Notes: generated by a model from the letters alone, not told the origin. Shown: positions 1-9,106, numbered from the stretch's first letter. The stretch: DNA of 64,000 nucleotides from Brevibacterium iodinum ATCC 49514 (GCF_900169265.1 NZ_FXYX01000007.1:61806-125805), one strand, 5' to 3'. Made by a program: numbers and translations.

Positions 1-2297
1 GTGAAGGTCTGCGATTTCGACTCCGAGGTGGGGCGGCTGGCCCGTGCTGTCGCGGCGTGGCGGACGCCGGTGGCGCTGGGATCTCTGCGGCTCATCTCCC
101 CGACGATCGAATCGTCGACGGCGTCGTTCGAACACAGACCGATGATGATCTCCCATGTGAGATCGGTGTCCAGGGCGATCCCGTAGACGCGTTCGGTCTC
201 CGGTCGCAGCCACGACTTCAGCCGATCCAACTGAACGGAGGTGGTCGCGTGACGGATGAATCCGCGCACGAACTGGAAGGCCTGGTCCGATCCTTCCTCG
301 GTCGCCTCGAGGACCTCGATGAAACGGTCAGCCACCTCGGCGTGCATCGCCTCGCGCTCCTGCGGCGGCAGGTACGAGCTGACCGCGGTGTCGAGCTGGC
401 GCATCTGTGTGAGCAGTCCGGAGGAATGGGTGATGGCGCCCAGGTGGGTGAGCACAGTGTTGATGTAGTCGTGGACGGGCCGTTCGCCGTCCCGGACCTC
501 ATCCCACAGCGTTGCCAGTACGAGGAGCTGGGTGAGCGAATCGTCGAAGTCGCCCAGTCTGTTCGCCGCCGTGTCCATGCTGCGGGCGTCGAAGCGGACC
601 TTCGCATAGCTGAGATCGGCGTCGTTGACGACGACGACATCGGGCAGAGCCAGGCCTCGGGCCTCGTCCACCTCTGCGGATTCTCCGTCGATGTCGAGGG
701 GGAACGAATAGGTGCGTTGCAGACGTCCCTGTCCGTTGTCCGAATAGAATCCGACGGCCAACCGGTGCGGACGCAGCGATGGGGTCGGCTGACCCGGAAT
801 CGACCAAGGCTTCTGAGTCACGCGCAGGCTCGAGATCGTCTGCTCGTCCGTTCCCGATGCCTCTGCCGTGCCGTCACCGGCTTCGGTGGTGACGACGGCT
901 TCGAGGAGGTTGACCCCGGATTCCTCAAGCCACAGCTTCGACCAGCTCTCCAGATCCCTGCCCGAGGTGGCCTCGAGCTCGTTGAGGAGATCGGAGAGTT
1001 CGGTGTTCGACCACGCATGTTTGTCGAAGTAGCTCTTGAGGCCGGAGAAGAACTCCTCGCGACCGACCCAGGCCACGAGCTGTTTGAGCACGGAAGCGCC
1101 CTTGGCGTAGGTGATCCCATCGAAGTTGACCTCGACATCGGCAAGGTCGTCGATCGGGGCGACGATCGGATGCGTGCTCGGCAGCTGATCCTGCCGGTAG
1201 GCCCACGACTTCTCGATCGTGGCGAAGGTCGTCCACGCATCAGCGAATTCGGTGGCCTCGGCCGTCGCCAGCGTCGACATGAACTCGGCGAAGGACTCGT
1301 TGAGCCACAGATCGTTCCACCAGCGCATGGTGACGAGATCACCGAACCACATATGGGCGAGCTCGTGGAGGATCGTGACGGTCCGGCGTTCGACAAGAGC
1401 CTCGGTGGGACGTGACCGGAACACATAGTTCTCGAGGATCGTCACGGCACCGGCGTTCTCCATCGCTCCGGCATTGAACTCGGGCACGAAGAGCTGATCG
1501 TACTTCTCGAACGAGTAGGAGACACCGAATTCGCGTTCGAAGAACTCGAAGCCGGCCTTCGTGATCCGGAACAGCTTCGTCGCATCGAGGTGTTCGAGCA
1601 AAGACGCGCGGCAGTACAGTCCCAGAGGAACAATCGAACCGTCGGAGGATGTCAGCTGCGAATGCACGGACTCGTACGGGCCGGCGATGATCGCGGTGAT
1701 ATACGACGAGATCGGCGTGGTCGGGGCGAACTGCCACACCGCCATGCCCTCCTGCGGTTCCTCTCCTAGCTCGGCGAAGGTCTCCTTCGGATCGCTCGGA
1801 GTCGGAGTGGGGGAGTTCGAGACGACGGTCCACTTCTCCGGTGCGATCACGGTGAAGGAGTACGGAGATTTGATATCGGGCTGCTCGAACACGGGGAAGA
1901 CCCGGCGTGCGTCAGGGACTTCGAACTGAGAGTAGAGGTAGACCTCGTCATCGATCGGGTCGACGAATCGGTGCAGACCCTCTCCGGTGTTCATATAGGT
2001 GAAATGTGCATCGACGATGAGTTCGTTCTCAGCGGCGAGGCCGGGAAGGGTGATGCGGGCCGGTGCGACCACCTCGGCGAGGTCGAGGTCGGTGCCGTTG
2101 AGGCGGACGCGCTCGACACTGGAGGTGATGGCGTCGATGAACGTCGTCGAGTCCGCTGTCGCAGTGAACCGGATACGTGAACGGACGCGGAAACTCTCAC
2201 CAACTCCTGTGAGGATCAGGGTGTGCTCGTAGCTCGAGACGTCCACGATGGATGAACGTTCGCGTGCTTCGTCGCGGGTGAGATTGTATTGCGGCAC
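1..2297 (-). CDS. pepN: Aminopeptidase N (M1 zinc metallopeptidase), 3' end outside window
   Basis: Cytosolic M1 aminopeptidase that trims N-terminal residues from peptides. Translating the minus strand from a GTG at 2297 gives an open frame of 765 codons running off the left edge. It carries the exopeptidase motif GAMEN, the zinc motif HELAHMW (HExxH) followed by WLNESFAE, which supplies the third zinc ligand. The N-terminal beta domain begins MPQYNLTRDEARER, the typical actinobacterial PepN start. A purine-rich RBS (GAAGCGAAGG) precedes the GTG. The family is about 850 residues long, so roughly the last 85-100 residues are missing from the window. It is divergent from the reductase gene at 2491. 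Confidence 0.95.
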   Translation of the reverse strand, partial: MPQYNLTRDEARERSSIVDVSSYEHTLILTGVGESFRVRSRIRFTATADSTTFIDAITSSVERVRLNGTDLDLAEVVAPARITLPGLAAENELIVDAHFTYMNTGEGLHRFVDPIDDEVYLYSQFEVPDARRVFPVFEQPDIKSPYSFTVIAPEKWTVVSNSPTPTPSDPKETFAELGEEPQEGMAVWQFAPTTPISSYITAIIAGPYESVHSQLTSSDGSIVPLGLYCRASLLEHLDATKLFRITKAGFEFFEREFGVSYSFEKYDQLFVPEFNAGAMENAGAVTILENYVFRSRPTEALVERRTVTILHELAHMWFGDLVTMRWWNDLWLNESFAEFMSTLATAEATEFADAWTTFATIEKSWAYRQDQLPSTHPIVAPIDDLADVEVNFDGITYAKGASVLKQLVAWVGREEFFSGLKSYFDKHAWSNTELSDLLNELEATSGRDLESWSKLWLEESGVNLLEAVVTTEAGDGTAEASGTDEQTISSLRVTQKPWSIPGQPTPSLRPHRLAVGFYSDNGQGRLQRTYSFPLDIDGESAEVDEARGLALPDVVVVNDADLSYAKVRFDARSMDTAANRLGDFDDSLTQLLVLATLWDEVRDGERPVHDYINTVLTHLGAITHSSGLLTQMRQLDTAVSSYLPPQEREAMHAEVADRFIEVLEATEEGSDQAFQFVRGFIRHATTSVQLDRLKSWLRPETERVYGIALDTDLTWEIIIGLCSNDAVDDSIVGEMSRRDPSATGVRHAATARASRPTSESKSQTF

Positions 2298-2490
2298 AGT
2301 GAGGTGACCTTCGCTTCGGGAACCGGGTGTACTCGATCATTCTTTCATGGACACGCTTCACTGCGGCGGTGTCGGGGCGACTGATCGCGACTCGGCCACC
2401 GTCACCGAGGATGGCGGGTCTTGATAGATTGAGCACTGACACGGTGGGTGCCCGGCACGGGACCCGCAAACGTTTGACGGAGGAGAGACA

Positions 2491-3096
2491 GTGAGCAAGG
2501 AAACACTCGATCTGTGGTTCGACACGGCCTGTCCGTGGGCATGGATGACTTCACGCTGGGGACTCGAAGTGGCGAAGGTCCGCGACGTCGAGGTGAAGTT
2601 CCACCCGATGAGCCTGAACTTCCTCAACCGTGACAAGGACATTCCCGAGGACTACCGCGCACTGATGAACCGGGCCCTGGCCCCGATGCGCATCGTCACC
2701 GCTGCGATCGCCGAGCACGGTGAGGAGATCGCCGAACCGCTCTACACCGCGATCGGCACAAGGATCCATCCGGGTGGAGAGAAGGACTTCGAGAAGGCAG
2801 TGTCTGAGGCTCTTGCCGAACTGCAGCTGCCCGCCGATCTCATGAAGTACGGTGAAACAGATCACTACGATGCTCAGCTCCAGGCCTCCCACGACGAGGC
2901 TCTGAGCCTGGTCGGCGACGATGTCGGCACACCGATCTGCCGCGTCGCCGGAACCGCGTTCTTCGGCCCTGTCGTCACCCCCGCTCCGAAGGGGGAGGAC
3001 GCCGGACGCCTCTTCGACGGAGTCCTCGCGGTCGCCTCGACGCCGGGATTCTTCGAGCTCAAGCGCACCCGCGACCAGGGGCCGAACTTCGACTGA
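2491..3096 (+). CDS. Mycothiol-linked DsbA-fold reductase, Rv2466c-like
   Basis: Thioredoxin-fold protein of 201 aa that aligns nearly end to end with Mycobacterium tuberculosis Rv2466c (mycothiol-dependent nitroreductase, about 207 aa). Shared blocks include WFDTACPWAWMTSRW near the N-terminus, VGTPICRVAGTAFFGPV in the middle and HxxELKRTR-type residues at the C-terminus. The active-site motif is C14-P-W-A17, so only the first cysteine of the CPWC pair is kept, which suggests monothiol chemistry with mycothiol (inference). GTG start preceded by GGAGGAGAG. Followed by rpiB after 88 nt, probably the same transcript. Confidence 0.88.
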   Translation: MSKETLDLWFDTACPWAWMTSRWGLEVAKVRDVEVKFHPMSLNFLNRDKDIPEDYRALMNRALAPMRIVTAAIAEHGEEIAEPLYTAIGTRIHPGGEKDFEKAVSEALAELQLPADLMKYGETDHYDAQLQASHDEALSLVGDDVGTPICRVAGTAFFGPVVTPAPKGEDAGRLFDGVLAVASTPGFFELKRTRDQGPNFD

Positions 3097-3184
3097 GCTA
3101 TTCGCGCCGAACCAGCGGCCGCGACTGAACAGTCCGTTCCCGCAGCGGGCTCAACTGATACGGATTCCACCGAAAGGCAGACAA

Positions 3185-3658
3185 ATGAAGGTTCACCTCG
3201 GCACCGACCACGCCGGATTCGAATTCAAGGAGGTGCTCAAGGCGCACCTCGAGTCAGCCGGGCACGACGTCGTCGACCACGGCGCCCACGAGTACGACGC
3301 TCTTGATGACTACCCGGCATTCTGCATCGCCGCGGCACAGGGCGCCGTCGATGACCAGGCAGCCGGCGTCGACGCTCTCGGAGTCGTGATCGGCGGATCG
3401 GGCAACGGCGAACAGATGGCCGCCAACCTCGTCAAGGGTGCACGCACCGCTCTGGCCTGGAACCCGGAGATCTCGAAGCTGGCCCGTCAGCACAACAATG
3501 CTCAGATCGTCGCCGTCGGTGCCCGCCAGCACCCGGAAGCCGAGGCCATCGCCATCGTCGACGCCTTCTTGGCCGAGCCGTTCTCCGGCGATGAGCGCCA
3601 CGAACGCCGCATCAGCATCATGTCGAAGTATGAGGAGCAGGGCCAGCAGGCTCTGTAA
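3185..3658 (+). CDS. rpiB: Ribose-5-phosphate isomerase B
   Basis: Interconverts ribose 5-phosphate and ribulose 5-phosphate in the non-oxidative pentose phosphate pathway. 157 aa, normal for RpiB/LacAB proteins. Recognisable blocks are the N-terminal GTDHAGF phosphate/substrate loop, DYPAFC, and the glycine-rich GGSGNGEQMAANLVKG segment that forms the anion hole. The frame is open further upstream to 2921, but ATG 3185 is chosen because MKVHLGTDHAGF is the family start and CGAAAGG precedes it. The alcohol dehydrogenase starts 13 nt downstream. Confidence 0.95.
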   Translation: MKVHLGTDHAGFEFKEVLKAHLESAGHDVVDHGAHEYDALDDYPAFCIAAAQGAVDDQAAGVDALGVVIGGSGNGEQMAANLVKGARTALAWNPEISKLARQHNNAQIVAVGARQHPEAEAIAIVDAFLAEPFSGDERHERRISIMSKYEEQGQQAL

Positions 3659-3671
3659 GAGGGAGAACACT

Positions 3672-4784
3672 GTGAAGATCCACGGCGCTGTGCTGCGCGA
3701 GAAGGAACGGCCTCGGCCATTTGCGCAGTCGAAACCGATTGCGTTAGAGAGCCTCGAACTCGATGAGCCGAGGCCCGGTGAGGTGCTCATCCGAATGACG
3801 GCTGCCGGAGTCTGCCATTCGGACCTCTCCGTCGTCGACGGCAACCGTCCCCGGCCTCTGCCGATGCTGCTCGGTCACGAAGGGGCAGGAGTCGTCGAGA
3901 AACTCGGCGACGGCGTCGATGATCTCGAGATCGGGCAGCAGGTCGTCACAGTGTTCCTGCCTCGCTGCGGGGAATGCGCGAACTGCCGCACTGACGGCAA
4001 ACTGCCCTGCACTCCAGGCAGTGCGACGAACGGAGCCGGAACGCTGCCGTTCGACGGTCACAAGGTGCGTCTCCACGACGACACCGGCGCAGAGGTGCTC
4101 CACCACCTCGGTGCCTCAGTGTTCGCCTCGCATGCGGTTCTCAACCGCGCCTCCGTGGTTCCCGTCGACGACGACGTTCCCGCCTCCATCGCGGCTGTGC
4201 TCGGCTGCGCCGTGCTCACCGGCGGGGGAGCGGTGCTCAACGCGGGACGGCCGGAACCGGATGACGAGGTGATGATCGTCGGCCTCGGCGGAGTCGGAAT
4301 GGCCGCACTCATCACCGCGCTGTCCATCGAGTCGGCCGGAGTCATCGGCGTCGACGCGAACCCCGACAAGCTCGTGCGGGCGAAGGAACTCGGCGCCGTC
4401 GAGGTCTTCACTCCCGAGCAGCTGGGGGAGCGGAAGGCACCGATCGTTATCGAGTGCGTGGGCCATCCTCGAGCCTTCGAGACCGCGTTCTCAGCCACCG
4501 CCGTCGGCGGGACGACCGTGACGGTCGGGCTCCCCGCTCCGGATGCGCAGTCACATATCACCCCGGTGACCCTGACTGCGGAGGCCCGGACCGTGATCGG
4601 CTCCTATCTGGGGTCGGCAGTGCCGAGTCGGGATATCCCCGTCTATGCCCAGCTGTGGAGGGAAGGCAAGCTGCCCGTCGAGGAGCTCATCTCCGACACG
4701 ATCGGCCTGAACGAGCTCAACGAGGCCTTCGACGCGCTCTCCGACGGGACGGTCGTCAGGCAGGTCATCGACTTCGAGGCGTGA
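3672..4784 (+). CDS. Zinc-dependent NAD alcohol dehydrogenase (MDR family)
   Basis: Medium-chain dehydrogenase/reductase of 370 aa. The GroES-like catalytic half has GVCHSD and GHEGAGVV (catalytic zinc Cys and His) and LGCAVLTG (third ligand). A structural-zinc lobe CGECANCRTDGKLPC has all four cysteines. The Rossmann half shows GLGGVGMAA followed by VDAN, whose Asp indicates NAD preference. This matches the class III/aryl-alcohol ADH branch, but the substrate cannot be told from sequence. GTG 3672 is preferred over the longer open frame because it gives the normal N-terminus and has GGGAGAA upstream. Confidence 0.88.
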   Translation: MKIHGAVLREKERPRPFAQSKPIALESLELDEPRPGEVLIRMTAAGVCHSDLSVVDGNRPRPLPMLLGHEGAGVVEKLGDGVDDLEIGQQVVTVFLPRCGECANCRTDGKLPCTPGSATNGAGTLPFDGHKVRLHDDTGAEVLHHLGASVFASHAVLNRASVVPVDDDVPASIAAVLGCAVLTGGGAVLNAGRPEPDDEVMIVGLGGVGMAALITALSIESAGVIGVDANPDKLVRAKELGAVEVFTPEQLGERKAPIVIECVGHPRAFETAFSATAVGGTTVTVGLPAPDAQSHITPVTLTAEARTVIGSYLGSAVPSRDIPVYAQLWREGKLPVEELISDTIGLNELNEAFDALSDGTVVRQVIDFEA

Positions 4785-4809
4785 GCCTCACCTGAGATGT
4801 CTCCTTTGG

Positions 4810-4877
4810 TACTACCTGACGGCGGCTGAGCAACCTAGCGCCAGGTATCTGGGCCGCCCTCAGGTAGTAATTGGGGG
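4810..4877. repeat. Palindromic intergenic repeat, complete copy
   Basis: A 60-bp interrupted palindrome (4810-4869) between the ADH gene and tRNA-Pro. The outer arms are TACTACCTGA and TCAGGTAGTA, followed inward by CGGCGGC and GCCGCCC, with smaller ACCT/AGGT arms in the loop. The right flank reads AATTGGGGG. The reverse complement of 4841-4877 matches 62911-62947 at about 32 of 37 positions, so it is an interspersed repeat. It has no T-run and does not look like a simple terminator. Confidence 0.7.
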
Positions 4878-4900
4878 CCAGCGTAGTTGGGCACGAGAAA

Positions 4901-4928
4901 GCCGCCCGGACCGATCGGTCCGGGCGGC
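4901..4928 (-). terminator. Terminator of tRNA-Pro
   Basis: A perfect 28-nt palindrome (GCCGCCCGGACCGA and its complement) lying just 3' of tRNA-Pro on the minus strand, followed on that strand by TTTCTCGT. This is a strong rho-independent terminator shape. Confidence 0.8.
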
Positions 4929-4937
4929 TGAAGTCTG

Positions 4938-5011
4938 TCGGGATGACAGGATTTGAACCTGCGACCCTCTGTTCCCAAAACAGATGCGCTACCAAGCTGC
5001 GCCACATCCCG
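4938..5011 (-). tRNA. tRNA-Pro (anticodon TGG)
   Basis: The minus strand folds into a cloverleaf: acceptor CGGGATG/CATCCCG, a D-arm with AGCTTGGTAGCGC, anticodon loop TTTGGGA giving anticodon TGG, and a T-arm containing GGTTCAAATCC. The discriminator is A and no CCA is encoded. 74 nt. It has its own terminator at 4901-4928. Confidence 0.95.
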
Positions 5012-5132
5012 CGACGGCTCCTATCTAACCACAGGCGGGTCGCGACGTGCACCTTGCGAATCGCGCAAACCCGTCAATGCGACACACCTCACAGTGAGAT
5101 AGCAGGGGTGACGCAGGTCACCGAATGTCGAT

Positions 5133-5162
5133 TTGGCGCTCGACGAAGTTCTCGACTATAGT
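5133..5162 (+). promoter_or_regulatory. Promoter of tRNA-Gly
   Basis: TTGGCG (5133-5138), an 18-nt spacer, and TATAGT (5157-5162), about 14 nt before the tRNA 5' end. This is a good housekeeping-sigma pair. Confidence 0.65.
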
Positions 5163-5176
5163 CGAACTCGCAACAC

Positions 5177-5250
5177 GGGGATGTAGCTCAATGGTAGAGC
5201 CTCAGTCTTCCAAACTGATGGTGCGGGTTCGATTCCCGTCATCCCCTCCA
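5177..5250 (+). tRNA. tRNA-Gly (anticodon TCC)
   Basis: Acceptor GGGGATG/CATCCCC, D-arm AGCTCAATGGTAGAGC, anticodon loop CTTCCAA with anticodon TCC, T-arm GGGTTCGATTCCC. Unlike the tRNA-Pro and tRNA-Ala genes here, the 3' CCA is encoded (5248-5250). 74 nt. Confidence 0.96.
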
Positions 5251-5254
5251 CAAG

Positions 5255-5286
5255 CCGGTCTGACCTGATGGTTAGGCCGGTTTCTT
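5255..5286 (+). terminator. Terminator of tRNA-Gly
   Basis: Hairpin CCGGTCTGACC / GGTTAGGCCGG (5255-5280) with a TGAT loop, followed by TTTCTT. Directly 3' of tRNA-Gly. Confidence 0.75.
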
Positions 5287-5312
5287 CGTTCCCGGGTGGG
5301 TAAGATTCTCAG

Positions 5313-6731
5313 ATGACCACAGTCGATCAGTCGCCGCAGAGCACGCCCCTGCGCGATGAAAGGGACACTGCGTCGGCGATCGCCCGGCCCAGCCGGCGAG
5401 CGATGCTCACCGGAGCGGTCGCCGGGATCGGTGCGATCGGTCTCGGTTCGGCGATCACCGCAGCCCTCGCCGAGGCGGCCCAACCGGATCCCGTCCGCTC
5501 GGTCACCGCCGCCTACGCCGGATCAGGTCGGCGCGAGGCCCTCGACGCCGTCGCCGCGCGACGCCTGCCCGCACAGTCACGAGTCATGCCGGATCTGGCC
5601 GATCCGGGCCCGGCCCGGAGGCAGCGGGAATTCCTCGACAGCTGCGAATCGTGGCTGGGATCTCTGCCTGCCCACCGCCGCGACCTCGCTGTCTCCGCCC
5701 TGCTCGACCTATGGGTCCTCAGCGATGAACTGCCCGCGCCGGTCGCCGGATGGGCCGATGCCTGGCGCTATGTCTGGCCGCGGGACACGGCCTTCTCTGC
5801 AGTGGCTCTGGCGCGGGTCGGGCTGCCGGAACTGTCATGGAGCCATCTGCGCTGCCTGCAGTCCGTGCAGGCGGTCGACGGTTCGTTCGCCGCCCGCGTC
5901 GACCCGTTGACCGGACTGGCGCCGGACGATCGCGATTCGCAGTTCGACTCCCTCGGTCTCGTGCTCTGGGCGGTCTCCGAAGTGCATGCCGTCTCCACGG
6001 AGACGACTGGCCCGTCCGACCTCGGGGAACTCGATGTCCTGCTGCGACGGACCAGTCGGCGCCTGTTCTCCCTCACCGACCGCGGTCGCAGCCTGCCTCC
6101 GGTCGGCCCGGACTATTGGGAGGTCGGAGAATCACAGGTCACCCTCGGCTTGGCCGGACCGACTCTGGTCGGGATGAACTCACTCACCGCACTGACCAAG
6201 GCTGATGGCGAACTGTGGAGCCGCCTCGGCGAGGATTCGGCAGCAGTCCTGCGCGCAGCGGATGATTTTCGTGCGACCTTCACGCGAACCTTCGGTGCCA
6301 ATGGGATGCAGCGGTACCCCACCTCAGGCGGATCGGATTCGGCCATCGCCTATCTGCCGGCGGCCGGGCTCGTGCCGAAGCGGTCAGAGGGGATCTACGC
6401 GCTCGAGCCCGAGCTTCTCGCAGGCGTCTGGGACCGCCTCGAACAGCCGGCCGGAGGGATCAAGCCCGGACACGGCTGGATCATCGACCGCTCCAGCTGG
6501 ACGCCGTCGACCTCGCTCATGGGGCTCGGCTTCGCGCGCCTCGGGCTCAGCGAGCGGGCCGAATCGATCCTCGACTGGCTGGCAGAACACCGCACGAGCG
6601 CGGGGTCTCTGCCGGAGAAGATCAGCGGGGACGGCGATCCGGTCTCCGTGGCGCCGCTGTCATGGACTGCGGCCAACGTCATCATCACCCTCGACGAACT
6701 CTACGGGCACCGAGGTGGTGCGAGCTCGTGA
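5313..6731 (+). CDS. Tat-exported GH15-like (six-hairpin) glycosidase-family protein
   Basis: 472 aa. The N-terminus has a twin-arginine signal: SRRAMLTG at residues 27-34, then a hydrophobic Gly/Ala/Ile stretch and an Ala-rich probable cleavage area (ALAEAAQ, about residues 51-57), so export of the folded protein is expected. The mature part resembles glucoamylase-like (alpha/alpha)6 barrels, with YVWPRDTAFSAVAL near residue 152, the GH15 substrate-site signature, and a conserved region around GHGWIIDRSSWTPSTSLM. I could not assign the two catalytic glutamates, so enzymatic activity is unproven. It stands alone between tRNA-Gly and tig. Confidence 0.75.
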   Translation: MTTVDQSPQSTPLRDERDTASAIARPSRRAMLTGAVAGIGAIGLGSAITAALAEAAQPDPVRSVTAAYAGSGRREALDAVAARRLPAQSRVMPDLADPGPARRQREFLDSCESWLGSLPAHRRDLAVSALLDLWVLSDELPAPVAGWADAWRYVWPRDTAFSAVALARVGLPELSWSHLRCLQSVQAVDGSFAARVDPLTGLAPDDRDSQFDSLGLVLWAVSEVHAVSTETTGPSDLGELDVLLRRTSRRLFSLTDRGRSLPPVGPDYWEVGESQVTLGLAGPTLVGMNSLTALTKADGELWSRLGEDSAAVLRAADDFRATFTRTFGANGMQRYPTSGGSDSAIAYLPAAGLVPKRSEGIYALEPELLAGVWDRLEQPAGGIKPGHGWIIDRSSWTPSTSLMGLGFARLGLSERAESILDWLAEHRTSAGSLPEKISGDGDPVSVAPLSWTAANVIITLDELYGHRGGASS

Positions 6732-6943
6732 AATCACCCCGGTTTCGCGTACCGGGCGGGGTTTCGCGTAACATAGGGGATTGCGTCTTGCGGACGTGCG
6801 CGAACTATTCGTGGACTTTCGCTCCCTCTAAGGTCACGAGATGACCGATCAGGCTGTGAGATGGCCGTTTGCGGTCACGAACCCGGATGATCAGGTCGGA
6901 GATGACCGAAAATGCATGACTGTCGAATTTGAAAGGTCACACT

Positions 6944-8305
6944 GTGAAGAGCTCCGTCGAGCAACTCGACCCCACCCGGGTCAAGATCAGCGTGGAAGTC
7001 CCATACGCCGAACTCAAACCGAGCGTCGACGAGGCATACAAGACCATCGGGGATCAGGTCACCGTCCCCGGGTTCCGTAAGGGCAAGGTCCCCGCGCGCA
7101 TCATCGATCAGCGCATCGGCCGTCCTGCTGTGATCCAGGAAGCCATCAACAACGGACTTGACGACTTCTACCGCAACGCGGTCGAAGAGCATGACCTCAA
7201 GCCGATGGGCCAGCCCGAGGTCGAGATCTCCGAGGTTCCCGGTCTCGACGGAACCGAAGACGGCGAACTCGGCTTCACAGTCGAGGTCGACGTGCGCCCC
7301 GAGGTCGAACTGCCTGCCTACGACACGATCTCCATCGAGGTCGACCCCATCGAGGTCACCGACGCCGATGTTGATGCAGAGCTCGAGCAGCTGCGCACCC
7401 GCTTCGGAACCCTCGTCGCCGTGGACCGCCCCGCGGCCAGGGACGACTTCGTCACCCTCGACCTCGTCGCCACCATCGGCGACGGAGAGATCGACACCGC
7501 CTCCGACATCTCCTACCAGGTCGGTGCCGGAACGATGCTCGAAGGCATGGACGAAGCGCTCGACGGCCTCTCCGCCGGAGAGACCACGACCTTCGAGACC
7601 ACCTTCGCGGGCGGCGAGCACGCCGGCGAACAGGGCACTGTGAAGATCACCCTGGGCGCTGTGAAAGAACGTGAACTGCCCGAGGCCGACGACGACTTCG
7701 CTCAGCTGGCCAGCGAGTTCGACACGATCGACGAACTGCGGGAGGACCTGCGCGTCCAGGCCGGCAAAGCCAAGGAGACCGAGCAGGGCGTCCAGGCACG
7801 GGACAAGGTCCTCGAACATCTCATCGAGACCCTCGACGTCCCGGTCCCGGCTAAGATCGTCACCGACGAGGTCGAGCGTCACCTCGAGTCCGAGAACCGT
7901 TCGGACGACGACGAGCACCGCAAGGAGGTCACCGAGGAGACCGAGCGCAACCTGCGCACGCAGTTCATCCTCGATGCGGTCTCCGAAGCCGAGAACGTCG
8001 AGGTCAGCCAGCCAGAACTCATCGAGTACCTGATCTCCGCTTCGCAGCAGTACGGAATGAACCCCAACGAGTTCGCCCAGATGCTCGACAGCTCCGGCCA
8101 GGTCAATGCGCTGGTCGGCGAAGTCTCGCGCCGCAAGGCCCTGGCCGCCGTCCTCGCCGGCGCCACGGTCAAGGACACCGCCGGAAACGTCGTCGACATG
8201 GAGGCCTTCACCTCCGCCGGTGACGACGCCGAGGAAGCCGGCGCGACCGCGCAGAGCGCGGAAGCCGCGGACGAAGCACCTGCAGAGGCCGCCGAAGAGA
8301 ACTGA
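6944..8305 (+). CDS. tig: Trigger factor, ribosome-bound peptidyl-prolyl isomerase chaperone
   Basis: Binds the ribosome exit tunnel and assists folding of nascent chains. 453 aa. The N-terminal ribosome-binding domain contains the signature VPGFRKGKVP (residues about 43-52). The FKBP-type PPIase domain follows (ARDDFVTLDLVATIGDGE to about residue 240), then the alpha-helical C-terminal arms and an acidic Ala/Glu tail ending AEEN. GTG 6944 is chosen over an upstream in-frame TTG because GAAAGG lies 7 nt before it and MKSSVEQL is the standard start. A terminator separates it from clpP1. Confidence 0.96.
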   Translation: MKSSVEQLDPTRVKISVEVPYAELKPSVDEAYKTIGDQVTVPGFRKGKVPARIIDQRIGRPAVIQEAINNGLDDFYRNAVEEHDLKPMGQPEVEISEVPGLDGTEDGELGFTVEVDVRPEVELPAYDTISIEVDPIEVTDADVDAELEQLRTRFGTLVAVDRPAARDDFVTLDLVATIGDGEIDTASDISYQVGAGTMLEGMDEALDGLSAGETTTFETTFAGGEHAGEQGTVKITLGAVKERELPEADDDFAQLASEFDTIDELREDLRVQAGKAKETEQGVQARDKVLEHLIETLDVPVPAKIVTDEVERHLESENRSDDDEHRKEVTEETERNLRTQFILDAVSEAENVEVSQPELIEYLISASQQYGMNPNEFAQMLDSSGQVNALVGEVSRRKALAAVLAGATVKDTAGNVVDMEAFTSAGDDAEEAGATAQSAEAADEAPAEAAEEN

Positions 8306-8338
8306 GGACGAGCCGCCTCGGCGGTGGAATCCTGATGA

Positions 8339-8378
8339 GACGGTGGGTACGGATCGTGATCCGTACCCGCCGTCTTCG
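8339..8378 (+). terminator. Terminator after tig
   Basis: Near-perfect hairpin GACGG-T-GGGTACGGATC / GATCCGTACCC-G-CCGTC with a GT loop (8339-8374), followed by TTCG. It separates tig from the clp operon. Confidence 0.65.
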
Positions 8379-8395
8379 CATCTGCGCAGGTCCCG

Positions 8396-8413
8396 ATCAC
8401 GCTGAGGGCGAAC
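8396..8413 (+). promoter_or_regulatory. ClgR operator upstream of clpP1P2
   Basis: ATCACGCTGAGGGCGAAC matches every position of the actinobacterial ClgR consensus WNNWCGCYNANRGCGWWS. ClgR is the activator of clpP1P2 and other proteostasis genes in corynebacteria, mycobacteria and streptomycetes. The box centre is about 90 nt before the clpP1 GTG. A TAGAGT -10 candidate lies at 8453-8458 with no good -35, as expected for an activator-dependent promoter. Confidence 0.75.
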
Positions 8414-8494
8414 ACAGGCCTCGCCGCGGACTAAAACCCGGGGGAGAGCGGTTAGAGTCCATAACAAGCCATCCACAGAACACAGGAGTGAAAC

Positions 8495-9106
8495 GTGAGC
8501 GCATACGACATGACAGCTCCCGTCGGCCTCGACGCCGGTGGGGGAATGGGTCTGGATGACCACATCTTCAATCGTCTTCTCAAAGAGCGCATCATCTGGC
8601 TCGGTTCGGAAGTGCGTGACGACAACGCCAACGCCATCTGCGCGCAGATGATGCTGCTGGCCGCCGAAGATCCCGAAGCGGACATCTCGCTCTACATCAA
8701 CTCGCCCGGCGGCTCCGTCACCGCCGGAATGGCCATCTACGACACGATGCAGTACATCAAGCCCGATGTCTCCACTGTGGCCATGGGAATGGCTGCCTCG
8801 ATGGGACAGTTCCTGCTCTCCTCGGGCACCCCGGGCAAGCGCTACGCCACCCCGCACGCCCGCATCCTCATGCACCAGCCGCTGGGCGGCATCGGGGGAA
8901 CCGCCACGGACATCAAGATCCAGGCCGAACTGATCCTGCACATGAAGAAGCAGATGGCCGAACTGACTGCTCAGCAGACCGGGAAGTCGCTCGAGCAGAT
9001 CCTCCAGGACAACGACCGCGACCACTGGTTCACCGCCGAAGAGGCGCTCGAATACGGATTCATCGACAAGATGGTCACCCGCGCGTCCGACGTCGAGAAC
9101 AACTGA
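8495..9106 (+). CDS. clpP1: ATP-dependent Clp protease proteolytic subunit 1
   Basis: Serine protease subunit of the ClpP1P2 tetradecamer, which degrades substrates unfolded by ClpX or ClpC. 203 aa. The catalytic triad is visible: Ser102 in MAASMGQF, His127 in ILMHQPLGG and Asp176 in NDRDHW. The signature YINSPGGSV is present. GTG start with CACAGGAG upstream. It shares an operon with clpP2 (17-nt gap) and sits under the ClgR box. Confidence 0.96.
   Translation: MSAYDMTAPVGLDAGGGMGLDDHIFNRLLKERIIWLGSEVRDDNANAICAQMMLLAAEDPEADISLYINSPGGSVTAGMAIYDTMQYIKPDVSTVAMGMAASMGQFLLSSGTPGKRYATPHARILMHQPLGGIGGTATDIKIQAELILHMKKQMAELTAQQTGKSLEQILQDNDRDHWFTAEEALEYGFIDKMVTRASDVENN

Noticed and set aside
4938..5250. 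tRNA-Pro and tRNA-Gly as integration sites of a mobile island
   Set aside because: No integrase, no direct repeat of a tRNA 3' end, and ordinary core genes on both sides.
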